Positions 36,233 through 44,947 of a DNA stretch of 64,000 bases are shown here, piece by piece. Source of the DNA: DASTFY01 sp963813375. Its GTDB lineage: Bacteria > Actinomycetota > Acidimicrobiia > Acidimicrobiales > Ilumatobacteraceae. The position numbers and the translations under genes were made by a program. Each line of letters opens with the position of its first letter. Within the stretch, counting starts at the first letter, position 1. Under the pieces are notes generated by a model. The model was not told the DNA's origin, did no database searches, and saw only the letters and a list, made by a program, of their open reading frames with translations. The stretch lies in contig CAWEYT010000016.1 of the NCBI GenBank assembly GCA_963813375.1, positions 62,001 to 126,000 of the forward strand, read 5' to 3'.

Positions 36233-37714
36233 ATGCGTCGTCGGATCGCGGTCGCGCTCGTCGTGTCTGGCCTGGTCGTGGCCTGCTCGACGCAGGTCGA
36301 CCGGGTGGCGGTGGGCCCGACGCCGGCGACGCCCGAGACGCCTGCGACGACCGTGACGGCGTCCTCGGGCAGCGGGTCCGGGGACACCGCCGGCACGACG
36401 GCGCCTCCTTCGACCCTGGCGCCCGCCCCTCTGGCGAAGGCGATCACCGACGCTCCCGCTGTCCAGGTGGCCGGCGCCCGCGCCGAGCAGGCCTACGACG
36501 CCTTCCTGGCCCAGGTCATCCTGGACCTGGACTCGTTCTGGGTCACGGCCTACCCCGCCATCGCGGGCGGAGCGGCGTACGAACCCCTCGAGCGCGGGGT
36601 CTGGCCGGTGTGGCCCGAGGCCGACGGCGTGCCGGGCTGCGGCGGCGAACGGCGCACCAGCTACCCCGAGATCGAGGACAACGCCTTCTACTGCCCCGAC
36701 GAGGACTTCATCGCCTTCGACGACACCTTCCTCTTCCCTCGACTGGAGGACGACTTCGGGCGCTACACGGTGGCCATGGTGCTCGCCCACGAGTGGGGAC
36801 ACGCCATCCAGGCGCGGCTCGGCTCATCCCTCCCCGGGGTGATCACCGAGCTCCAGGCCGACTGCTTCGCCGGGTCGTGGATGGATCGCGTCCGGGACGG
36901 AAGCGCGGCCGGTCTGCAGCTCACGGACCCGGACCTGCGCCTCGCCATCACCGGCATCCTCGAGTTCCGTGACTCGCCGGGGACGTCGGCCGAGGACGAG
37001 GGGGCCCACGGCAGCGCGTTCGACAGGCTGGGCAGCTTCCAGGACGGTCTGGAAGGTGGCGCCCTGGCCTGCGAGGCCTATTCGGCATCGCCGCCGGTCG
37101 TCCTCGAGTTGCCCTTCAACAGCCTCGACGAGGCGCGGACGCAGGGCGACATGCCGCTCGAGACGCTGGTCAACTCGGTGCCCGCCGATCTCGACCGCTT
37201 CTGGGGCGAGTTGCTGGAGCGGTCCGGCACGGTGTTCGGAGGTCTGAGCCAGACCGTCCGGACCTACGCCTCCGGCGGCCCGTACCCCCGGTGCCGTGGG
37301 CTGACGACCTCCGATTTCGAGCAGGGGGTCGTGTACTGCCCCAGTCCGGAGTTCGTCGCCTACGAGCAGGGTGGGGCCAACGCCCGGCTCCACACCACCA
37401 TCGGCGACTTCTCGGTGGGCGTGCTGTTCGCCGACCGGTGGGGGGAGGCCGTCCAGCACCGCCTCGGGCTGACCACCGAAGGCACGCCGGCCGCGCTCCA
37501 GCGGGACTGCCTGACCGGGGTCTGGGTGGAGGACGTGGTGCCGCGGCCGACGCGCCAGCAGGACTTCAACATCTCCCCCGGCGACCTCGACGAAGCCGTC
37601 CGGACCTACCTGCTGTTCACCGAGGACGCGGAGGAGTCGGCCGAGGCCGCGCTGGCCCGCATCGGTTCGTTCCGGAACGGCGTGTTCACCGGCCTGGAGA
37701 GCTGCGGCCTCTGA
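36233..37714 (+). CDS. Secreted metallopeptidase-like lipoprotein with an internal duplication
   Basis: 493 residues. The signal ends at a lipobox-like VVAC, then a Pro/Thr/Ser linker. Two homologous halves follow. The first half has the zinc motif LAHEWGHAIQ (His186, His190) and a third-ligand region ELQADCFAG, as in YpfJ-type putative neutral zinc metallopeptidases. The second half keeps the fold (GVLFADRWGEAVQHRLG, ALQRDCLTG, RIGSFRNG) but has lost the HExxH residues (DRWGE), so only one half can bind zinc in the usual way. Both halves have matched cysteines. No frame break. The substrate is unknown. Confidence 0.82.
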   Translation: MRRRIAVALVVSGLVVACSTQVDRVAVGPTPATPETPATTVTASSGSGSGDTAGTTAPPSTLAPAPLAKAITDAPAVQVAGARAEQAYDAFLAQVILDLDSFWVTAYPAIAGGAAYEPLERGVWPVWPEADGVPGCGGERRTSYPEIEDNAFYCPDEDFIAFDDTFLFPRLEDDFGRYTVAMVLAHEWGHAIQARLGSSLPGVITELQADCFAGSWMDRVRDGSAAGLQLTDPDLRLAITGILEFRDSPGTSAEDEGAHGSAFDRLGSFQDGLEGGALACEAYSASPPVVLELPFNSLDEARTQGDMPLETLVNSVPADLDRFWGELLERSGTVFGGLSQTVRTYASGGPYPRCRGLTTSDFEQGVVYCPSPEFVAYEQGGANARLHTTIGDFSVGVLFADRWGEAVQHRLGLTTEGTPAALQRDCLTGVWVEDVVPRPTRQQDFNISPGDLDEAVRTYLLFTEDAEESAEAALARIGSFRNGVFTGLESCGL

Positions 37715-37746
37715 GCCCAGCGGGGCCGGCAGTACCCTCGGCGCCC

Positions 37747-39319
37747 ATGGCCGGCGAACCGCAGACGCTCGCGGCCATCGACGTCGGCACCAACAGCTTC
37801 CACCTCGTCGTGGCCCGCGTGACCGGCGAGGACCGCTTCGAGGTGATCACCCGCGAGAAGGAGATGGTCCGCCTCGGGTCCGGCCGGGGTGACATGAAGC
37901 GACTGAAGCCCGACGCCATCGCCCGCGGTGTGGAGACGTTGCGCCGCATGAAGCAGATCGCCGACATCGACGGCGCCCCCGTCCGGGCCGTGGCCACGAG
38001 CGCCGTCCGGGAGGCGGAGAACCACACCGAGTTCGTCACGGCGGCGCGGGCGCAGGCGGGGGTCGAGGTCGAGGTCATCTCCGGCGTGGAGGAGGCCAGG
38101 CTCATCCATCTCGGCGTGCTCCAGGCCGTGCCGGTGTTCGACCGCCGTCTCCTCCTGTGCGACATCGGCGGCGGCTCGACCGAGATCCTGGTCGGTGAGC
38201 GGGGTGAGGTGCTCACGGCCCGCAGCTTCAAGCTGGGCGCCGTCCGGCTCACCAACCGGTTCTTCCCCGGGCAGCGGCTGCACCCCGGCGCGGTGTCGTC
38301 CTGCCGGGGTTTCGTGCGCTCGACGCTGTCGCCGTACGGCCGCGAGGTGGCCGGACACGGCTTCGAGGTGGCGGTCGGGTCGTCCGGCACCATCCAGGCC
38401 GTGGCCGCCATGGCCCAGGCCGCATCGGGGGGTGAGCCGCCCCGCTCCTTCAACCGCTTCCGTCTCACGGCCGACGACGTTCGCGACGTGTGCAAGGAGC
38501 TGATCGCCGCGCCGAGCGTCAAGCAGCGCAGCCGCCTCCCCGGGCTGGACGCCAACCGGGCGGACATCGTGCTGGCCGGAGCGCTGATCCTCGAGGGGGT
38601 GCTGGAGACCTTCGACGTCGACGAGCTGGAGTGCTCCGACTACGCACTCCGGGAGGGGGTCCTGCTCGACACGATCCAGCGGACTCGCGGCGGCTCGCTC
38701 CACCACCTGCGGGACGTGTCACGGCGGAGCGTCGCGCACCTGGCCGCGCTGTGCGACGACGAGCCCGAGCACTCCGCTCATGTCGCCCGCCTGGCGCTCG
38801 AGCTGTTCGACGGTCTGGTCGCCCTGCCGGACGTTCCGGCGCTGGAGGGTCTGGGGGAGCCGGCCCGGGAGTACCTGGAGGCCGGCGCGCTCCTGGCCAA
38901 CGTCGGCCTGTTCATCTCCCACAGCCGACACCACCTGCACTCGTACTACGTGATCCGCAACAGCGAGGTCCTCACCGGGCTGACCGACGACGAGATCGAG
39001 ATCATCGCCCTCCTCGCCCGGTACCACCGCAAGAGCTCCCCCAAGCTCCGCCACCGCGAGTTCGCCCGCCTCGACGCCGCCGATCAGCACCTGGTGCGAG
39101 GTCCTCTCGGCCATCCTGCGGGTGGCCATCGGACTCGACCGCAGCCACGACCATCGGGTCGCGTCGACCCGATGCCGGCGCGAGCCCGACGGCATCGTGA
39201 TCCAGGTGGTCCCGGCCGGGACCGGCGCCATCGAGCTGGAGCTCTTCGCCGCCGACCAGCGCCGCGACCTGCTCGAGGAGATCCTGGCCTGCCGGGTCAC
39301 CCTCGAGATCTCCTCCTGA
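37747..39319 (+). CDS. Ppx/GppA family exopolyphosphatase / pppGpp phosphatase (one frame break)
   Basis: About 524 residues. The ASKHA fold phosphate motifs are present: AAIDVGTNSFHLVV (residues 8-21) and CDIGGGSTEI near 140. A C-terminal HD-like helical domain follows (LLARYHRKSSPKLRH near 425). It hydrolyses long-chain polyphosphate or pppGpp. The frame changes +1 near 39098, and the last 70 residues are in the second frame. The length with HD domain is that of the long Ppx/GppA class. It begins 32 bases after the metallopeptidase gene. Confidence 0.88.
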
Positions 39320-39404
39320 CGGCTGGACGCGACGGAAGCGGTCGCGGCCGCCGTACGCTGGACGGAGCCGGGTCCGGACGCCCGGAGGTCCCGGAGGGCG
39401 ATTC

Positions 39405-40797
39405 GTGCGACAACTTGACCTCGTGGTGCCCGGCGTGACCGCGGGCGCTCGCCCCCCGGGCGTGCGGGGCCGGCGCGCCGTCGTGGGCCTGACCGCAGGC
39501 GTGCTCGTCATCGGCCTCGCGGCGTGCGGTGGCAGCGGCGCCGACGGGTCCAACCCCGGCTCGCTCGTCCCTCCGCAGTCCCTGTCGGCCTCGACCACCG
39601 CACCCCCGACCACCGTCCCGACGTCCGAGGGCGCCGCGACCACCACGGCGGACACGGCCGCGGCCACGGCCGAGCCGCCCATCACCGCTCCCCCGCTCTC
39701 CGCCTTCACCGGTGATCCCTTCTTCGACCCTGGTGACGCCGCCCCCGGCGCGCCCGGGGAGATCATCCGGTCGCGCCCCATCACGACGACGCTCCAGGGC
39801 GCCAACGTGTGGCAGGTCCTCCACTGGTCGCGCACCGCCGAGGACCAGCCCGTCGCGGTCTCAGCCACGGTCGTGGCGCCCACCGCTCCGTCCGGCTCGC
39901 CGCGCCCGGTCTTCGCCTACGCCCACGGCACCACCGGCCTCGGTGACCAGTGCGCCCTCTCGGCCCAGATCGCCGACGGCACCGCGGTCGAGCTGAGCGT
40001 GCTCCCGGTGCTCGTCTCCCAGGGTCTGACCGTGGTCATCCCCGACTACCAGGGCCTCGGCACCCCCGGCGACCACCCGTACCTCGTGGGCCAGTCGGAG
40101 GGGCGGAACCTCCTGGACGGGATCCGTGCCGCGGGTCGACCTGGAGGGCACGGGCTCGACGCCCGAGTCCAACGCGGTCGTCTGGGGCCACTCCCAGGGT
40201 GGCGGCGCGGCGGCCTTCACCGCCGAGCTCCAGCCGACGTACGCACCCGAGATCCCGCTCGTCGGGGCCATCGCCGGCGCCCCGCCGGCCGACGTGGCGA
40301 CGTCCAGCCTGGGCACGATCAGCCCGTCCTACCGGGGGTTCGTGCCCATGATCGTGGCCGGGCTGCGGGCCGGGTACCCGGCGCTCGCCGCCGACGACGA
40401 GGCGCTCGGCGCCGACGGCCGGCAGGCGCTGGCCGACGTCAGCGGCACCTGCGTGGGTGAGGCGCTGGCCGCCTTCAACGGCCGCGACGTCGCCGCGCTG
40501 TTCGCCGGCCTCCCCGTCGACGATCCCCAGTGGCGCGACGCCCTCGCTGCCAACCGGGCCGGTGACCGCCCGACCGACGTACCGATCTTCATCTACCACG
40601 GTGCCGACGACGACCTGGTTCCCCCGGCCATGAGCGCCAGCCTCTTCGACCGCTACTGCGCCTCGGGGGTCAACGCGTCCCGCACCGTGTACCCGGGCAC
40701 GGACCACGTGTCGGTGCTCACGGCGGCGTTCGGCGACATCGCCGCGTTCACGCTCGCCCGGTTGAGCGGCCAACCGGCGGTCAGCGGCTGCGGCTGA
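39405..40797 (+). CDS. Secreted lipase-family alpha/beta hydrolase lipoprotein (one frame break)
   Basis: About 464 residues. The GTG at 39405 gives a long N-terminus, a hydrophobic segment and a lipobox LAAC, then a Thr/Ala/Pro linker. The alpha/beta hydrolase domain has AYAHGTTG (oxyanion region), the nucleophile elbow WGHSQGG near 265, an Asp in HGADDD and the catalytic His in PGTDHVSV near the end. It resembles the LIP family of secretory triacylglycerol lipases. The frame changes +1 near 40130, just before the nucleophile. Probably acts on lipids or esters at the cell surface. Confidence 0.84.
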
Positions 40798-40818
40798 CCC
40801 CGGTTGATCAGGGGCGCG

Positions 40819-41919
40819 TCAGGGTGTGGAGGTAGGCACGGCCCCGGCCCCACCCTGACCCACCGTGGTCGGTGTGGTGGTGGGTGCCGCGGTCGGCGGC
40901 GGAGGAGGCTGGGTGGGCGCCGGGGTGTCCGGCGGGCGGGTCTCCGGCGGGAGTGTCGTCGTCGTGGTGGTGGACGAGGTCGTCGTCGTGTAGCTCGGGT
41001 CCGGCGTGTTGAACGGCGGCACCTGGGCGCCGTAGGCCTCCGGCTCCTTCACGCCGTCGAAGACGAAGATCTGGTCACCCTTGGCCACGAGGCTCGGGAA
41101 GTAGTTGCCGACGTGCATGGGGATGCGCACGCAGCCGTGCGACGCCGGGTACGGAGGGACGTTCCCGGCCCCGTGCACCGCGATGCCGTAGTTGAAGTAG
41201 ACGGGGTTCCACATGCGGCCGAGCTCGGCGTCCCGCCACCCGTCGTAGCGCCGGTTGAAGTTGAACACTCCGCCCGGCGTGACCGACTGGCCGCAGATGC
41301 CCTTCTCCTCCTCGGTGCCGTCGTCCTTGTCCACCGTGACGACCTCGCACCAACGCTGGTTGCTTCCCGAGGAGATGTGGGTGATGAGCAGCGGACGGTC
41401 GTCCCGGAAGACGACCATGACCTGCTGGGGGAGGTACACCTCGACGTGGGTCGCCGTGCTCTCCGGGCGCAGGGGCGCGACGTTGAGGGGGCCTCGCATC
41501 TGATCCCACATGGCCGGGGTGACCTGCCCGGTCACCTTGTCGGCCGGGGTGCCGAGCACCAGCTTCTCGTAGGCCCAGACGGCTTGGATCGTCGAGGGGC
41601 CGTAGACGCCGTCGACGCCCCCGGGATCGAACCCGATGTCGTAGAGGCGCTCCTGGACCATCTTGACGTCATCGCCTGTCGCTCCCTCGACCAGTTCCAG
41701 CGCCAGCGGCCGTGTGGCCAGGCTGCTGGTGCTCGCACCCGCGGTCGTCTCGGGGGGCGGCGCCGAGAAGGTGCTGGCGACGGTCGAGGCGTCCGCCGCA
41801 CCGGCTTCGTCGTCACGGGACCGCTCGATCGCCCCCCAGCCGGCCACGCCGGCGAAGGCCACCACCGCCACGACAGCCGGCGCCCATCTGCGCACGGTGG
41901 TGTGGTCGACAGGTGGCAC
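40819..41919 (-). CDS. L,D-transpeptidase (YkuD) with peptidoglycan-binding domain
   Basis: 366 residues. One N-terminal membrane anchor or signal (about 12-30), a PG_binding_1 domain (about 75-135, VKMVQERLYDIGFDPGGVDG), and a YkuD catalytic domain with SHGCVRIP near 262 carrying the nucleophile Cys and the upstream VHGA His. A Thr-rich then Pro-rich tail ends the protein. It forms 3-3 cross-links in peptidoglycan or anchors proteins, outside the membrane. It starts at ATG 41919 and is convergent with the lipase gene. Confidence 0.9.
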   Translation of the reverse strand: MPPVDHTTVRRWAPAVVAVVAFAGVAGWGAIERSRDDEAGAADASTVASTFSAPPPETTAGASTSSLATRPLALELVEGATGDDVKMVQERLYDIGFDPGGVDGVYGPSTIQAVWAYEKLVLGTPADKVTGQVTPAMWDQMRGPLNVAPLRPESTATHVEVYLPQQVMVVFRDDRPLLITHISSGSNQRWCEVVTVDKDDGTEEEKGICGQSVTPGGVFNFNRRYDGWRDAELGRMWNPVYFNYGIAVHGAGNVPPYPASHGCVRIPMHVGNYFPSLVAKGDQIFVFDGVKEPEAYGAQVPPFNTPDPSYTTTTSSTTTTTTLPPETRPPDTPAPTQPPPPPTAAPTTTPTTVGQGGAGAVPTSTP

Positions 41920-42050
41920 GTCGCAGCTCCGCTCCGATCAGTGGGTTCGCGTCCTGGCGCGCCGGAGCCTCCGGGGGGCCAGGCAGCGGCCCAGCGTACC
42001 AATGGCCCTCGGCCAACCACCCGCAGGACCGGCTCGGACCGGGACCTTTC

Positions 42051-42794
42051 TCAGGCCGGCGTGACGGGCCGCAGCGCCCGCAGCTCCCGCCGGAGCGCCC
42101 ACATCTCCCGCAGGATCGTGGCGATCACGGCCGGCGAGCTCAGCGTCGACACCCCCCGGGTCCGGGGGAAGTAGTCCACGCCGAACTGGACGATGTTGAA
42201 GCCCAGCTTGTGGGCTCGCACGACCAGCTCGGCGTCGATGAACGAACCCTCGCTCACCAGCGTCATGTGGTCCAGCACCGACCGCCGGCACAGCTTGAAG
42301 GCGAAGTTGATGTCCCGCACCCGGACGCCGAAGAGGATCCGGACCAGCACGTTGTAGATGGTCGAGTACATGCTGCGGATGTAGCCCTCGCCCGTGCGGT
42401 CGAGCCGGTAGGCGCTCACCAGATCGGCGTCGTAGTGGCGCAGCACCCGGCAGGCCTTGATCAGCTCGTCCATGTCGAAGGGCAGGTCGGCGTCCGTGTA
42501 CAGCACGAGGTCGCCCGTGGCGGTGGCGAAGCCGGTCTTGATCGAGCCGCCCAGCTTGCGGTTGCGCGGTTGGTGGACGACGACCACCCGGGGATCGGCC
42601 TCAGCGGCCTCGTCAGCCAACCGCCCGGTGGCGTCGGTCGATGCATCGTCAACGATGATCAGCTCGTAGTCGCCGATCTCGTCCAGGGCCAGGAGCGACT
42701 CACAGGCCTCGTGCGCGGCACCGAGCGCCCGAGCAAGGTAGGCCTCTTCGTTCCACATCGGGAAGAAGATCGACAGCTTCTTGAACGCCGCCAC
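42051..42794 (-). CDS. Family 2 glycosyltransferase, dolichol-phosphate-mannose-synthase-like
   Basis: 247 residues, soluble GT-A fold. FFPMWNEEAYL begins the nucleotide-binding region, VDDASTDAT follows, and the DxD is in YTDADLP near 103. No C-terminal membrane segments, unlike the GT2 gene at 50.8-52.0 kb. Family members transfer sugars from GDP-Man or UDP-Glc to polyprenyl phosphate. The sequence is intact. It is 30 bases from the oxidase gene. Confidence 0.85.
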   Translation of the reverse strand: MAAFKKLSIFFPMWNEEAYLARALGAAHEACESLLALDEIGDYELIIVDDASTDATGRLADEAAEADPRVVVVHQPRNRKLGGSIKTGFATATGDLVLYTDADLPFDMDELIKACRVLRHYDADLVSAYRLDRTGEGYIRSMYSTIYNVLVRILFGVRVRDINFAFKLCRRSVLDHMTLVSEGSFIDAELVVRAHKLGFNIVQFGVDYFPRTRGVSTLSSPAVIATILREMWALRRELRALRPVTPA

Positions 42795-42824
42795 CCGCCG
42801 GAGGGTAGTGGCCGCTCTCCGTCG

Positions 42825-43928
42825 TCAGGGGTCGGCCAGGCGACGAAAGGGCCCCTCGGGCGGGACACCGTCCACCATGTCGGCGAGCACGCGGCCGATG
42901 AGCGGCACGAACTTGAACCCGTGCCCCGAGCACGCGGACCCGACGATGACCGGTCCCCGGCGGTCCACCAGGAACCGCTCGTCCGGGGTGGTCGTGTACA
43001 GGCAGGTCGTGCCGGCCATCGGCTCGGGCCGCACGCCCGGCATCCATTCCTCGACGTAGCGGACGAGCCCGTCGACGTAGTCCGGGTCGGGGACGTCCCG
43101 CCGGCGGTCCGGGTCGATGGCGTCGCCCTCGTGGTGGCCGCCCACCTTGAGACCGATGCCCGGCGACGGGAGCGCGTACCAGAAGCGTTCGGTGTGGTGG
43201 ATGACGCTGGCCCATCGCTCCCACTGATCCCGCTCGACCGTGGGCGGGAAGTGGACGAGCTGCTCTTCGGTCACCCGCAGGGACGGCAACGGCAGGCCGG
43301 CGGAACTGGCCGGCCCGATGGTCCTGCCCACCCATCCGCCGGCCGTCACGACCGCGGTCGACGCTCGGAGCTCCTCGCCACCGGCCTGCACACGGACACC
43401 GTCGCCGCTGATGCTGACCGTCGCCGGGCCGACCCCGCACCGCACGTCCGCACCATGATCGTTCGCTCTCCGGAGCAGCGCGGCGACCGTGGCGTCGGCC
43501 CGGCACCGCCCGGCCGTGGGCTGGTGGACCACCACGCCCTGGAAGCGCAGGTGGGGCCAGCGCTCGTCGGCCTCGGCGGGAGGCAATCGCTCGAACGGCA
43601 CGCCGGCGGCGGCCATGGCCGCGGCCAGTGCGTCGACGGTGGCCGGGTCGCCGTGATCGAGGGCGCCGGTCCGGTCGAGCAGGGTCTCTCCGGCATCGTC
43701 CTGCAGCTCGTCCCAGAGCGGCCGGGCCTCGATGACCAGCCTGACCATCACGGGATCGGCGTAGGCGTAGCGGAAGATGCGACTGGCCCCGTGGCTGCTC
43801 CCGCGGGTGTGCCCGGCGTCGAACTGCTCGACCAGCGCCACCCGCCGGCCACGACGGGCCAGCCACCAGGCGGCGGCCGAGCCCATGGCGCCCGCCCCGA
43901 CGACGACGGCGTCGTAGCGGGCGGTCAT
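42825..43928 (-). CDS. Monomeric sarcosine oxidase / N-methyltryptophan oxidase-like flavoenzyme
   Basis: 367 residues. The FAD motif VVGAGAMGSAAAWWLA lies at residues 9-24, and RGSSHGASR near 43 is typical of the MSOX family. Cys in CLYTTTPDE near 308 corresponds to the cysteine that covalently binds FAD in MSOX, so covalent flavin is likely. It would oxidise a secondary amine such as sarcosine, N-methyl amino acid or pipecolate, making hydrogen peroxide. The stop of the NurA gene overlap (GTGA-type at 43925) places it at the end of that operon, though a functional link is unclear. Confidence 0.85.
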   Translation of the reverse strand: MTARYDAVVVGAGAMGSAAAWWLARRGRRVALVEQFDAGHTRGSSHGASRIFRYAYADPVMVRLVIEARPLWDELQDDAGETLLDRTGALDHGDPATVDALAAAMAAAGVPFERLPPAEADERWPHLRFQGVVVHQPTAGRCRADATVAALLRRANDHGADVRCGVGPATVSISGDGVRVQAGGEELRASTAVVTAGGWVGRTIGPASSAGLPLPSLRVTEEQLVHFPPTVERDQWERWASVIHHTERFWYALPSPGIGLKVGGHHEGDAIDPDRRRDVPDPDYVDGLVRYVEEWMPGVRPEPMAGTTCLYTTTPDERFLVDRRGPVIVGSACSGHGFKFVPLIGRVLADMVDGVPPEGPFRRLADP

Positions 43929-44947
43929 GGGGTCCCGGCCGTCGTGGACTCTGCGGCGGAGTCGCGCTGATCCAGCCGTGAGTGCTGGGCCGCTTCCCGC
44001 AGCGCTCGCTGGATGAGGAGCGGATCACCCAGGCGGCGGCGCAACTCGCGCTCGAGGCCGCCGATCGGGAAGAGGTTCTGCGGCGCGCGGGGATCCTTGT
44101 GCGGTGACGAGGCGAAGCGCGGCAGCACGACGGCCAGCTGATCGGCCACGGCGATGGCCCGCTCCGGCCCGACGTCGACCGCGGTCTCGCAGCGCACAAC
44201 GCCCGCCCAGGGATGGCTGACCTCACCGGGCAGCCGCAGGTACCAGCTGTGGCGGGCGAACCGCTCTCCCATGCAGAACACGGGCGTGCGCTGTCCCGCG
44301 GCGAGGGCGCCGATCACCCCGTGCAACGCGGCCGGCAGATAGCTGACATGGTGCGTCTTGATGTAGCCGACCGTGCCGGGCAGTCCGCGCCTGGCACCCA
44401 GCGGTCCGTCGACGACGAGCAGCTCTCCGGGCGCCGCCGCGCCGGCGCTGACCCCCACGCTGACCTCGAGCTCGAGGTCCGCCATGGCGCCCTGCAGGGC
44501 CAGCGACAGCGTGTCGGGGTCGTCGGCCGCCGTCGCGCGGAGCGCGAACGGACCGCAGCGCGTCTCGATCGGCGCGGCACCACCGGCGCGGCAGAACACG
44601 GCGCGGGACACCTCGGCGCCGACGACGCGGGCCCGGCCCGGGATGCCGGCGGGTTCGTCACGAGGGCAGCACCGCACGACACCGGCGGCGTAGCTGGCGC
44701 AGATGCCGGGGCGCACCTCGCCGGCCGCGCCGGTCACCCACACCCGGGCCTCGATCCTGCGCACGCCGTCCACGAACAGCACAGGCTGGTTCTCGTTCGC
44801 GGGCGCGAGCGGCGGGGGCGTGATCGGACCCCACCCCGCGAGCGGCCGTTCGACCTCCAGATCGACGACCACATCGGTCTCGGCCAGGGCTCCACCCTCG
44901 GCCGGCGAGCCGTACTCGGGCGCCCAGGTCTCGACGGCGAACCTCAC
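43925..44947 (-). CDS. nurA: NurA-domain nuclease
   Basis: 340 residues, intact. NurA features are visible: VLFVDGVRRIEARV near 57 (first metal Asp), LLVVDGPLG near 178 with VGYIKTH after it, RLPGEVSHPWAGVVRCE near 245, and a C-terminal ASSPHKDPRAPQNLFPIGGLE segment. NurA is a dimeric 5'-3' nuclease that works with the HerA hexameric ATPase in DNA end resection. It is the last of four overlapping genes HerA-SbcD-SbcC-NurA, which strongly supports the call; GTG at 44947 overlaps the SbcC stop. The domain was recognised by motif pattern, not a search. Confidence 0.75.
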   Translation of the reverse strand: MRFAVETWAPEYGSPAEGGALAETDVVVDLEVERPLAGWGPITPPPLAPANENQPVLFVDGVRRIEARVWVTGAAGEVRPGICASYAAGVVRCCPRDEPAGIPGRARVVGAEVSRAVFCRAGGAAPIETRCGPFALRATAADDPDTLSLALQGAMADLELEVSVGVSAGAAAPGELLVVDGPLGARRGLPGTVGYIKTHHVSYLPAALHGVIGALAAGQRTPVFCMGERFARHSWYLRLPGEVSHPWAGVVRCETAVDVGPERAIAVADQLAVVLPRFASSPHKDPRAPQNLFPIGGLERELRRRLGDPLLIQRALREAAQHSRLDQRDSAAESTTAGTP

